From: CAZXNF01 sp050741255
GTDB lineage: Bacteria; Pseudomonadota; Gammaproteobacteria; Burkholderiales; SG8-41
Length of the DNA stretch: 20,142 bases
Reading direction: 5' to 3'
NCBI GenBank assembly: GCA_050741255.1
Contig: JBOIEQ010000073.1
Span: forward strand, 1 to 20,142
Shown: piece after piece, positions 12,909-20,137 of the stretch
How the letters are laid out: each line of letters begins with the position of its first letter
How positions within the stretch are numbered: the stretch's first letter is position 1
The notes under the pieces: model-generated
The model's input: the letters and a program-made list of their open reading frames with translations, nothing else
What the model was told of the DNA's origin: nothing
Database searches by the model: none
Made by a program: the position numbers and the translations under genes

Positions 12909-13223
12909 TCAGCCGTTTTGCTGGGTAAAGCCGGCGCCCATGATGTCGGGCTTCGGCACGAAGATGTCCTTGCCAGAATCGACGCGAACCCAGTGGCCGT
13001 TGACGCGGTCATACGCCACACCGTCGGACGACGCCGCGATGCTCTCCTGGGTGACGAACTGCGGCGCCCCGAGTGCCGGCGTGGGGTATTGTGTGCGGTC
13101 CACCGCGCTGAACGGCGCAGGCATCGCGGCGCTGTCGTGGGTGTAGAAATCCGCGGCCGAAACGGCAAACGGGGCAGAGGCGGCGATCAGGATGGCGAGG
13201 GTCGATTTGCGGATGGTGTTCAT
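12909..13223 (-). CDS. Small exported protein of unknown function, divergent from copRS
   Basis: The product is 104 residues. A clear signal peptide (about 1-23, AVSA-ADF) is followed by about 80 soluble residues with no Cys and few His, rich in Asp, Pro, Ala and Val. I recognise no domain. A motif DRVNGHWVRVDSGKDIFVPKPD (72-93) reads like a short beta hairpin. The start has GGAGAAA upstream. The gene has its own terminator and is read divergently from the response regulator gene across a promoter with a CusR-like box, so it is probably induced by metal through CopR. Possible roles are metal sensing, an accessory to the sensor kinase, or protection in the periplasm; none is shown. Confidence 0.8.
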   Translation of the reverse strand: MNTIRKSTLAILIAASAPFAVSAADFYTHDSAAMPAPFSAVDRTQYPTPALGAPQFVTQESIAASSDGVAYDRVNGHWVRVDSGKDIFVPKPDIMGAGFTQQNG

Positions 13224-13259
13224 GTCATTTCTCCAGTTCAGTTTGAGGTTGGTTTCAAA

Positions 13260-13300
13260 GCACCCCTGGGGGTGATGCCCTGTTGCCTTGGCATGGGTGC
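13260..13300. repeat. Nested inverted repeats near the 5' end of the small exported protein transcript
   Basis: Outer arms GCACCC (13260-13265) and GGGTGC (13295-13300) enclose ATGCC (13275-13279) and GGCAT (13290-13294). A competing hairpin CACCC/GGGTG (13261-13265 with 13270-13274) shares the outer arm. They lie 37-77 bases before the ATG at 13223, close to the predicted transcription start. Confidence 0.3.
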
Positions 13301-13327
13301 ATAGTAGGGACCCGACCCCGACGCCAA
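13301..13327 (-). promoter_or_regulatory. Candidate promoter of the small exported protein gene
   Basis: On the minus strand, TTGGCG (13322-13327) and TACTAT (13301-13306) are separated by 15 bases, slightly short. The CusR-like palindrome lies 13 bases upstream of the -35, centred near -53, a common place for an OmpR-family activator. Confidence 0.4.
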
Positions 13328-13340
13328 CCCGACATCCACC

Positions 13341-13354
13341 TTACAAATTTGTAA
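13341..13354. promoter_or_regulatory. CopR/CusR-type operator palindrome
   Basis: TTACAAATTTGTAA is a perfect 14-bp palindrome in the gap between the divergent exported-protein gene and copR. The core E. coli CusR site is TGACAA-N2-TTGTCA; this one differs only at the second base of each half. It lies 27 bases upstream of the copR ATG, so it could control both directions, including autoregulation. Confidence 0.7.
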
Positions 13355-13381
13355 ACTTGCGGCCCTTTCCGTTGAGGCACC

Positions 13382-14056
13382 ATGCGCATCCTGATTGTTG
13401 AAGACGAAGCAAAGCTCGCGGACTACGTTCACAAGGGCCTGACCGAGAATGGATACGTGGTGGACATTGCGCGCACGGGCATCGACGGCAAGCATCTCGC
13501 GGTGGAGGGCGAGTACGATCTCGTGCTGCTGGACCTCATGCTGCCCGGCATCGACGGCTTCGGCGTGCTGGCGGCGCTGCGCAAGGAAAAGAACACGCCC
13601 GTGCTGATGCTCACCGCGCGCGACAAGGTCGAGGACCGTGTGAAGGGACTGCAGGGCGGCGCCGACGACTACCTCGTGAAACCCTTCGCGTTCTCGGAAC
13701 TGCTCGCGCGCATCCAGGCGATCCTGCGCCGCGGCGGCGGGCAGGAAACGACCGCGCTCAAACTCGCGGACCTGGAAATGGACCTCGCACGGCGCAAGGT
13801 ATCCCGTGCCGGTCAGGAGCTCCGCCTCACCGCCAAGGAATTTCTGCTGCTGTCGCTGCTGTTGCGGAGGCAGGGACAGGTGCTTTCGCGCACCACCATC
13901 GCCGAGCAGGTATGGGACATGAACTTCGACAGCGAAACCAGCGTCGTCGAAGTCGCGATCCGCCGGCTGCGCGCGAAACTGGACGATCCCTTCGGCTCGA
14001 AGCTGCTGCACACCGTGCGCGGCATGGGCTACGTGCTGGAGCCGCGTCCGTCATGA
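13382..14056 (+). CDS. copR: OmpR-family response regulator for heavy metals, CopR/CusR type
   Basis: The product is 224 residues. The receiver domain (1-115) has the acidic pocket Glu7/Asp8, phospho-acceptor Asp51 (LLDLMLPG), Thr78 and Lys100 (YLVKPF). The C-terminal winged helix (about 125-222) has LTAKEFLLLSLLLRR, VLSRTTIAEQVWD and IRRLRAKLDDPF, typical of OmpR/PhoB regulators. Sequence and context place it with the heavy-metal regulators CopR, CusR and IrlR. The start has GAGG five bases upstream. The gene overlaps the kinase gene by 4 bases (ATGA). Its likely target sites are the palindrome at 13341 and perhaps the TGTAA pair at 4872. CopR and CusR cannot be separated on sequence alone. 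Confidence 0.95.
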   Translation: MRILIVEDEAKLADYVHKGLTENGYVVDIARTGIDGKHLAVEGEYDLVLLDLMLPGIDGFGVLAALRKEKNTPVLMLTARDKVEDRVKGLQGGADDYLVKPFAFSELLARIQAILRRGGGQETTALKLADLEMDLARRKVSRAGQELRLTAKEFLLLSLLLRRQGQVLSRTTIAEQVWDMNFDSETSVVEVAIRRLRAKLDDPFGSKLLHTVRGMGYVLEPRPS

Positions 14057-15420
14057 TGCGCATGGCCCGGTTCAGGCTGAACTCCATCGCCCGGCGCCTC
14101 ACGCTGGTGTTCGGCCTCATCGCGTTTTCCGTGTTCGGCGCGATCGGCGGCCTTCATTACTGGGCGCTGGAGCAGGAGTTGATGGCGCAGGAACGCGACG
14201 AGCTCATGGGCAAGGTCGCGGTGATCCAGCGCATGGTCGCCGAGTACGATCATCCGCGGCAGAGCGGCGAGTTGCTGCAAAAGCTCAGGAACCTCGGCGC
14301 CGGTCACGGCGGACTGCGGGTCTGGATCGTAGACCCCGCCGGCAAGGTCGTTTACGGAGAGGGAACGGTGCCGGACACAAACATGGACGACGATCCGCAC
14401 GTGAAATGGACCGGCGGCCGCATCCTGTACGTGTTTCCGAAGTTCGATCTCAACTCCGGCGTGTTTCCCGGTGCGCAGATGATCCTTGCGATCGACACCA
14501 CGTCGCGCGCGCGCCTGCTCGCCGTCCACGGCTGGGTCATCGTCCTGATCTCGGCGGCCGGCTTCATGGCGACCGTCGGGCTCGCCGCGTACGCACTCCG
14601 GCGCGGTCTGCGGCCCGTGCGCCGTCTCGCGCGGCGCGCGGCGACGATCGCGCCCGACACGCTTTCCGCCCGGCTGCCGACCACGGACATCGATCTCGAA
14701 CTGGTCGAGTTCGCGCAATCCTTCAATCTGGCGCTGGATCGCGTGGAAACCGCCTACCGGCAGCTCGAGGGATTCAATGCCGATGTCGCGCACGAACTGC
14801 GCACGCCGCTCGCAAACCTGATCAGCGGCACGCAGGTCGCGCTGTCCCAGCAGCGTTCCGCGGAGGAGTTGCGCGAGGTCCTGGCCTCCAGCCTCGAAGA
14901 GTTCGAGCATCTCAAGATCGTGGTGAGCGACATGCTGTTCCTCGCGCGGGCCGACCGCGGCGAACGCGCGGCGGAAATCGGTGCTGTATCGCTGGCGGCC
15001 GAGGCGCAGCGGGTCGCGGAGTTCTTCGAGGCGACGCTGGAAGAACGCGGCCTGCGCCTCGCGATCGAGGGCGACCACATGGCCGATGCCAACGCGTCGC
15101 TCATCCGGCGCGCGCTGGTGAACCTGGTGGACAATGCTATCCAGTACACGCCGGATGGCGGCGCCATCATCATCGCGATCGACACGGGCGACGGGATGGT
15201 GCGGCTGCGGGTGCGCAATCCGGGCGAAACGATTGCCACCGCCGACCTGCCGCGGATTTTCGACCGTTTCTACCGCGCTGATCCCGCGCGGGCGGCGCGC
15301 GGCGAGAGCCAGGGACTCGGCCTGGCCATCGTGCAGGCCATCGCGCGCATGCACGGCGGCGACGCGGCCGCGGCCTCGCGGGCCGGCTTTACCGAAGTTG
15401 GATTCACGCTCCCTGCGTGA
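14053..15420 (+). CDS. copS: Heavy-metal sensor histidine kinase, CopS/CusS type
   Basis: The product is 455 residues. Membrane segments at about 15-38 and 158-181 bracket a periplasmic sensor domain (about 39-157) with His/Asp/Met residues (DTNMDDDPHVKW, 108-119) that could bind metal. A HAMP region (about 182-235) follows. The H-box FNADVAHELRTPL puts the phosphorylated His at 247. The ATP-binding domain has the N-box NLVDNAIQYTP (357-367), a NPGETI segment in place of the usual DxGxG, as in CusS-like kinases, FDRFYR (403-408) and GLGLAI (421-426). ATG 14053 overlaps the copR stop; in-frame ATGs at 14056 and 14062 are alternatives. The gene ends 6 bases from the convergent amidohydrolase gene. 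Confidence 0.94.
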   Translation: MMRMARFRLNSIARRLTLVFGLIAFSVFGAIGGLHYWALEQELMAQERDELMGKVAVIQRMVAEYDHPRQSGELLQKLRNLGAGHGGLRVWIVDPAGKVVYGEGTVPDTNMDDDPHVKWTGGRILYVFPKFDLNSGVFPGAQMILAIDTTSRARLLAVHGWVIVLISAAGFMATVGLAAYALRRGLRPVRRLARRAATIAPDTLSARLPTTDIDLELVEFAQSFNLALDRVETAYRQLEGFNADVAHELRTPLANLISGTQVALSQQRSAEELREVLASSLEEFEHLKIVVSDMLFLARADRGERAAEIGAVSLAAEAQRVAEFFEATLEERGLRLAIEGDHMADANASLIRRALVNLVDNAIQYTPDGGAIIIAIDTGDGMVRLRVRNPGETIATADLPRIFDRFYRADPARAARGESQGLGLAIVQAIARMHGGDAAAASRAGFTEVGFTLPA

Positions 15421-15426
15421 CGCGGG

Positions 15427-16656
15427 CTACGGGCGATACAGTTGCACCGGCGCCCGGGAAAACGTCATGCGCCCGCGCTTGAAGCCGTAGAGCGGCGGCG
15501 CAAGTTCCGCCACCGCCTGCTCCGCCGACGTGCAGTCGAGCACCACCAGGTCGGCCTGCCGCCCAACCTCCACACCGTAATCCGGCAGCCGCAGCAACTG
15601 CGCGGACCGGCGCGTCACCATCTCGAAGCATTCGCGGATGTCCTGCTGGCTGCCGGCCTGCGCGATGTTCGCGTAGAGGTTGGCCATGCGCGTGAGCGAG
15701 CAGTCGCCGAAGGGCGTGAACGGGTTCAGCACGTTGTTGGTGGACAGCGAGCAGTTGACGCCCTTCTTCAGCAGCCGGTGCGCCGGCGTCACACCGCGCG
15801 GTACTTTGTGGTCGTGGTCGCGGCTCATCAGGTAGAGATCGGTCGAGGGCAGCACGGTCACCGCCACGCCGGCGTCCGCCAGCCGCAGCGAAATTTCGTC
15901 CAGTTTCGCGGGCGGGATCAGCGACAGCTTGGTGACGTGCCCCACCGCAACGCGGCCGCCATACTGGTGCTTCTCGGCCTGCTCGCAAACGTACTCAACA
16001 TCCATAGTGTCCGGCGTGGCGCCGAAATCGAGGTGCATGTCGATGTCGGCGTCGAAGTCGCGCGCCATCTTGAAGACGCGGTCGATCTGGCCGTGGGGAT
16101 CGGTGTCGGTGTAGGGCGCCGCGCCCACCACCCGCGCGCCGCGCTTGAGCGACTCGCGCATCAACTCCTCGGTGCCCGGGTTGTTGGTCAGGCCTTCCTG
16201 CGGAAACACGCACACCTCGATGTCCATCGCCCAGGCGTGGTCCTTCACCGCCTGCAGGATGCCGTCGAGCCCGCGCAGGCCGATGCCCGGATCGACCTCC
16301 ACGTGGGTGCGCATAAAGCCGGTGCCGTGGCTGATGGATTTTTCCAGCGTGCCGCGCGCGCGGCCGTAGACGTCTTCGGCCGTAAACGTCTTCTTGGCGG
16401 CGGCGACTTCCCTGATCGCCTCCTCGAGATCGCCCTTCTGCGACTGGCAGCGGTCGAGGATGCAGGACTTGTCGAGGTGGATGTGGCTCTCGCAGAAGCT
16501 CGGCGTGACGAAACGGCCGCCCAAGTCGATGTCGCGGCCGCTGATGGTGAGGTCGTGCGCGATGATCTCGATCTTCCCGTTGCGGATGCCGATATCCACC
16601 GGCCGTTCCGTGGCGGGCCGTCCCAGCACACGGGCATTGCGCAGCATCAGGTCCAT
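15427..16656 (-). CDS. Cytosine-deaminase-fold amidohydrolase with altered active site
   Basis: The product is 409 residues of the metal-dependent amidohydrolase superfamily, closest in layout to cytosine deaminase (CodA) and AtzC-type enzymes. Metal ligands are kept: His58 and His60 (HIHLDK), His208 (DMHLD) and His240 (GHVTK). The CodA catalytic Glu217 corresponds to Phe211, and the metal-binding Asp313 to Asn307 (STNNVLNPF), by constant offsets across the motifs. Activity may therefore differ from deamination. No signal peptide is seen, so it is cytosolic. The start has AAGGA upstream, and the gene lies 17 bases after the LivMGF fusion. The operon suggests it acts on the solute imported by that transporter, perhaps a cyclic amide, pyrimidine or triazine; this is inference. 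Confidence 0.87.
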   Translation of the reverse strand: MDLMLRNARVLGRPATERPVDIGIRNGKIEIIAHDLTISGRDIDLGGRFVTPSFCESHIHLDKSCILDRCQSQKGDLEEAIREVAAAKKTFTAEDVYGRARGTLEKSISHGTGFMRTHVEVDPGIGLRGLDGILQAVKDHAWAMDIEVCVFPQEGLTNNPGTEELMRESLKRGARVVGAAPYTDTDPHGQIDRVFKMARDFDADIDMHLDFGATPDTMDVEYVCEQAEKHQYGGRVAVGHVTKLSLIPPAKLDEISLRLADAGVAVTVLPSTDLYLMSRDHDHKVPRGVTPAHRLLKKGVNCSLSTNNVLNPFTPFGDCSLTRMANLYANIAQAGSQQDIRECFEMVTRRSAQLLRLPDYGVEVGRQADLVVLDCTSAEQAVAELAPPLYGFKRGRMTFSRAPVQLYRP

Positions 16657-16673
16657 GCGTTCATTCCTTCATT

Positions 16674-19139
16674 TCAGCTTGCGCCGAGGTAGGCGCGCGC
16701 CAGCGCCGGATCCGTGCGCAACGATTCCGCGCTGCCGGCATGCACGATGCGGCCGGACGCCAGCAGGTAGCCGCGGTCGGCCACGGCGAGCGCGTTGGCC
16801 GCCATCTGGTCCACCAGCAGGATGGTAACGCCGTCGTCGCGCAACTGGGCGAGCACCTCGAACAATTCCCGCACCAGCGAGGGCGCGAGCCCCAGCGACG
16901 GTTCGTCGAGCAACAGCACCCTCGGCCGCGCGAGCAGCGCGCGCGCGAGCGCCAGCATCTGCTGTTCGCCGCCGGACAGCAGGCCCGCCCGGTTTTTCCG
17001 GCGCCGTGCCAGCACGGGAAAGCGCGCGAGCATCGTTTCCAGTTCCTCCGGCCGGAAATCGCGGCGCGCGAAGGCGCCGAGCCGGAGGTTGTCCTCGACG
17101 GACAACTCGGGAAACACCTGCCGTCCTTCGGGTGCCAGCACGAGGCCCAGGCGGGCGAGCCGGTGCGCCGGCTCCGCGGCCACCTCGCGACCCGCGAGCA
17201 GAATCTGCCCGCGCACCGGCCGCAGCAGGCCGGCCAGTGATTTCATGAGCGTGGACTTGCCGGCGCCGTTCGCGCCCAGCAGGGCGACGAACTCGCCGGT
17301 GTTGACGGCGAGGCTCACGCCGTCAAGCACGCCGATCGCACCGTAGCCGGCATTGAGCGAAGCGACCGCGAGCACTTCATCGTGCTGCGGCTGGCGGCCG
17401 GCCGGCCGCGGATGGGCCGCGCGTCCGGCTTCCTCGCCCAGGTAGGCCTTGATCACGGCCGGGTCTGCGCGCACGGCATCCGGCGCGCCCTGTGCGATGC
17501 AGCGGCCGGCGTCCAGCACCACCACGCGGTCGGAGATGCCCATCACCAGCGGCATGTCGTGCTCGATCAGCACCACAGTAAGGCCCGCGTCGGCGATACG
17601 GCGCAGCAGCGTGCCCAGCGTCTGTGTGTCGCCGCTGTCCAGACCCGCCGCCGGCTCGTCGAGCATGAGTACCGCCGGTTCCGCCGCCAGCGCGCGGGCA
17701 ATTTCCACCAACCGCCGGTCCACGTGCGGCAGCGCACCGGCGCCGGCTCTCGCATCGCCGCGAAAGCCCACGAAATCGAGCAGTGCCCGCGCGCGCGCGA
17801 CCGCCGCCGCATCGGCGTCCGCCTCGCGCAGCGGCGAACCGAAGCCGCCGCGCTGCATCGCCGCAAGCATGTTCTCCAGCACGCTCATCTGCCCGAACAG
17901 TTGTGAGGTCTGATAGGTGCGCGCGATGCCGGCGCGGGCGACGGTGTGCGGCGCAGCGCCCGCCAGTTCCACCCCGCCCAGCTTCACCGAACCCCGGTCG
18001 GGCGAATAAAAGCCGCCGATCAGGTTCAGCACCGTGGTCTTGCCGGCGCCATTGGGGCCGATAAGGCTCGTCACCTGCCCGGGTTCTGCGCGAAACGCGA
18101 CGCCGTCCACCGCCCGCACGCCGCCGAAAGCGATCGCCAGGTCCGCTACCGCCAGCGGCTGCGCGGCGCGCGGCGCAAGCACTACCGGTCCCGCAGACGG
18201 CGCGGCTTTCTCAGGCACCCGCCGGATAAAGCGCCCGAGCAGACCGGCGATGCCGCCGGGCGCCACCCACAGCACCACCAGCATCAGCACGCCGAAGAAC
18301 AGCACGCGGTACTCGGCGAGCCCCGACAGCAGTTCCGGCAGCACGACGACGATGATGGCGCCGATCACCGGGCCGTAGGTGCGCTCGGCGCCGCCGATCA
18401 TCACCACCAGCACGAACAGGATGGACTGGAAGAAGGAGAAGCTCGACGGACTCACGAAGGTGGTGAGCGGCGCAAACAGCCCGCCGGCGGCACCCGCCAG
18501 CGCCGCGGAGATCGTGAAGGCGGCGGTGCGCACGACCACGACACTGTAGCCCAGTGAGCCGGCCGCGGTCTCCGCGTCGCGCGTCGCGCGCATCGCCAGG
18601 CCCCAGCCGCTGTCGTGGAAGCGGCGATACGCGGCGATACAGGCCACCGCCAGCGCGATGGCGAGCAAGGCGAGCGCGCGGTCGCTGAACTCGTAGCCCG
18701 GCACCGCCGGATGCGGGATGTTCATGAGCCCGTTGGACCCGCCGGTCACGCTGCGCCATTCGATGGCGAGATACTCGACGATGAAGCCGAAGGCGATCGT
18801 GACCATCGCGAGATAGGGGCCGGACACGCGCAGCGCGGCGAGACCGACGCCTGCGCCGACAGCCGCCGCCAATGCGACCGCCGCGGGCCACGCCAGCCAG
18901 AACGGCACGCCGGTCTTCGTGGTGAGCGCGGCCACCGCATAGGCGCCAAGCGCGTAGAAACCGACATGACCGAAGGACACCTGGCCGGTCAGGCCCAGCA
19001 GCACATTGAGCCCGACGCCGACGGTGATCGTCAACGCCGCGGTGGTGATGAGGTACAGGTGGTAGTTGTTGGCGCTGCCCGCATACGCGCACGCCGCCAC
19101 GGCCAGCACGGGCAACAGCCAGGCGCTGCGGGCGTTCAT
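16674..19139 (-). CDS. Fused branched-chain-type ABC importer: LivM permease + LivG ATPase + LivF ATPase
   Basis: One uninterrupted frame of 821 residues. Residues 1-303 are a LivM-type permease (about eight helices, with GLTGQVSFGHVGFYALGAY at 49-67). After a linker (about 304-328) comes a LivG-type ATPase (329-568): Walker A GPNGAGKT (361-368), Q-loop Gln410, Walker B LMLDEP (491-496) and His527. Its signature is LPHVD (470-474) rather than LSxGQ. After a second linker (569-588) comes a LivF-type ATPase (589-821): Walker A GANGAGKS (622-629), signature LSGGE (721-725), Walker B LLLDEP (742-747), with DQM where other ATPases carry the switch His. ATG 19139 overlaps the livH stop by 4 bases; sequence upstream in this frame is a shadow of livH. 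In most genomes these are three genes. The substrate is probably a small amide or amino-acid-like solute. Confidence 0.92.
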   Translation of the reverse strand: MNARSAWLLPVLAVAACAYAGSANNYHLYLITTAALTITVGVGLNVLLGLTGQVSFGHVGFYALGAYAVAALTTKTGVPFWLAWPAAVALAAAVGAGVGLAALRVSGPYLAMVTIAFGFIVEYLAIEWRSVTGGSNGLMNIPHPAVPGYEFSDRALALLAIALAVACIAAYRRFHDSGWGLAMRATRDAETAAGSLGYSVVVVRTAAFTISAALAGAAGGLFAPLTTFVSPSSFSFFQSILFVLVVMIGGAERTYGPVIGAIIVVVLPELLSGLAEYRVLFFGVLMLVVLWVAPGGIAGLLGRFIRRVPEKAAPSAGPVVLAPRAAQPLAVADLAIAFGGVRAVDGVAFRAEPGQVTSLIGPNGAGKTTVLNLIGGFYSPDRGSVKLGGVELAGAAPHTVARAGIARTYQTSQLFGQMSVLENMLAAMQRGGFGSPLREADADAAAVARARALLDFVGFRGDARAGAGALPHVDRRLVEIARALAAEPAVLMLDEPAAGLDSGDTQTLGTLLRRIADAGLTVVLIEHDMPLVMGISDRVVVLDAGRCIAQGAPDAVRADPAVIKAYLGEEAGRAAHPRPAGRQPQHDEVLAVASLNAGYGAIGVLDGVSLAVNTGEFVALLGANGAGKSTLMKSLAGLLRPVRGQILLAGREVAAEPAHRLARLGLVLAPEGRQVFPELSVEDNLRLGAFARRDFRPEELETMLARFPVLARRRKNRAGLLSGGEQQMLALARALLARPRVLLLDEPSLGLAPSLVRELFEVLAQLRDDGVTILLVDQMAANALAVADRGYLLASGRIVHAGSAESLRTDPALARAYLGAS

Positions 19140-20005
19140 ACTTTTTTCACCGCGGCCCGGCCGAACAGTCCGTGCGGGGCGATAGCGAGCGCCGCGATGA
19201 CGAGGCTGAAGGTCAGCAGATTCGTATACGCGGAGCCAAGCCACACGGTGATGGCCGCCTCGGTCAGGCCGAAGAGGAAGCCGGCGATCACCACGCCGCG
19301 CGCGCTGGCAATGCCGCCGAGGATCGCGACCGCGAAGGCCTTGATGCCGAACAGCGTGCCCATATCGGCCGACACGGCGAACAACGGCGCGATGAGGATG
19401 CCGGCGATGCCGGCGAAGACGGTGGAGACCGCATAGGACGCGGTGATCGCGGCCGATACGTTGATGCCCATCAGGCTCGCGGCCGCCGGATTCTGGACCA
19501 CCGCGGCCAGCGCCTTGCCCAGGCGCGTGCGCTGCGTGAACAGGTGCAGGGCCAGCGCGATGGCGATGCCCACCAGCGGGATGACGGCCTGCAGCGGCGT
19601 CACGGCCAGCTCGCCGATCCGCCAGGGCTCGCCGCCGATGAGCGTCGGCAGGCTGCGCGGCTCCTTGCCGAAAGTGAAGAGGACGACGTTTTCCAGAACG
19701 ATGCCGACCGCAATGGTGGACATCAGCCACGCGTTCGAGCCCGCGCGCACGAAGGGCCGTACGGCGAAACGCTCTATGGCGGCACCCCAGACCGCGCAGA
19801 GCAACAACGCGCCGAACGCGGCAAGGGGCAAGGGCCAGCCCGCCTTGAAGTGCAGGGCGTAGGCCAGCACCGCGCCGAGCATCATGGAGGTGCCCTGCGC
19901 GAAGTTCACCGTGTTCGACACGGCGAACGTGATGTAGAAGCCCAGCGCGAGCAGGCCGTACATGCTGCCCAGGCCCAGGCCCGAGACGAGCGCGAGTGAA
20001 AACAT
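19136..20005 (-). CDS. livH: LivH-type branched-chain ABC transporter permease
   Basis: The product is 289 residues and an inner-membrane permease with about eight helices. Family features include GLGLGSMYGLLALGF (9-23), the NTVNFAQGTSMMLGA stretch (31-45) and, late in the protein, KAFAVAILGGIASARGVVIAGFLFGL. It would pair with the LivM half of the fused protein. The family imports branched-chain amino acids, urea, short amides and similar solutes with a periplasmic binding protein. No binding-protein gene is visible in the window; upstream of this gene only 137 non-coding bases are seen. ATG 20005 has no recognisable Shine-Dalgarno. Alternative downstream starts would cut the first helix. 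Confidence 0.93.
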   Translation of the reverse strand: MFSLALVSGLGLGSMYGLLALGFYITFAVSNTVNFAQGTSMMLGAVLAYALHFKAGWPLPLAAFGALLLCAVWGAAIERFAVRPFVRAGSNAWLMSTIAVGIVLENVVLFTFGKEPRSLPTLIGGEPWRIGELAVTPLQAVIPLVGIAIALALHLFTQRTRLGKALAAVVQNPAAASLMGINVSAAITASYAVSTVFAGIAGILIAPLFAVSADMGTLFGIKAFAVAILGGIASARGVVIAGFLFGLTEAAITVWLGSAYTNLLTFSLVIAALAIAPHGLFGRAAVKKV

Positions 20006-20030
20006 GGCGTGGATGGTAACCGGATAAACG

Positions 20031-20083
20031 AACGCCGCGCCGGCAGCCTAGAGTCTGTTATGGACCTAAACGTGCGCGGCGTT
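20031..20083. repeat. Perfect 10-bp inverted repeat upstream of livH
   Basis: AACGCCGCGC (20031-20040) and GCGCGGCGTT (20074-20083) match perfectly across 33 bases. The repeat lies 26-78 bases upstream of the livH ATG. It could be a regulator-binding pair, a cruciform or the end of a mobile repeat; a single copy does not decide. Confidence 0.4.
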
Positions 20084-20120
20084 GAGCCAAAAGGGCCCGG
20101 ATGCTAGGCGCGAGGAGGCC

Positions 20121-20137
20121 GCGTAGCCCCTCTACGC
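20121..20137. repeat. Short hairpin at the right edge
   Basis: GCGTAG and CTACGC form a 6-bp stem with a 5-base loop (CCCCT). No T-run is visible on either side before the window ends. Its role is unknown. Confidence 0.3.

Noticed and set aside
14053..15420. Sensor kinase inactivated by loss of the DxGxG box
   Set aside because: CusS-like kinases commonly carry an NPG-type segment there, and the N-box, FDRFYR and GLGLAI motifs are intact.
15442..16692. 416-codon plus-strand frame opposite the amidohydrolase gene
   Set aside because: Its composition is His/Arg/Val-rich and repetitive in the way expected from the reverse of the amidohydrolase gene; no domain is recognisable.
19140..19730. N-terminal extension of the fused importer into the livH region
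   Set aside because: The extension is an out-of-frame reading of livH, Arg/His-rich and without membrane helices. The ATG at 19139 overlapping the livH stop is the natural start.
20027..20087. Integron attC-like site: AAC ... GTTGAGC with complementary inner arms
   Set aside because: GTTGAGC fits the GTTRRRY core, but the opposite end (AACGAAC) does not fit RYYYAAC and is not complementary to it. No integrase or cassette genes are present.
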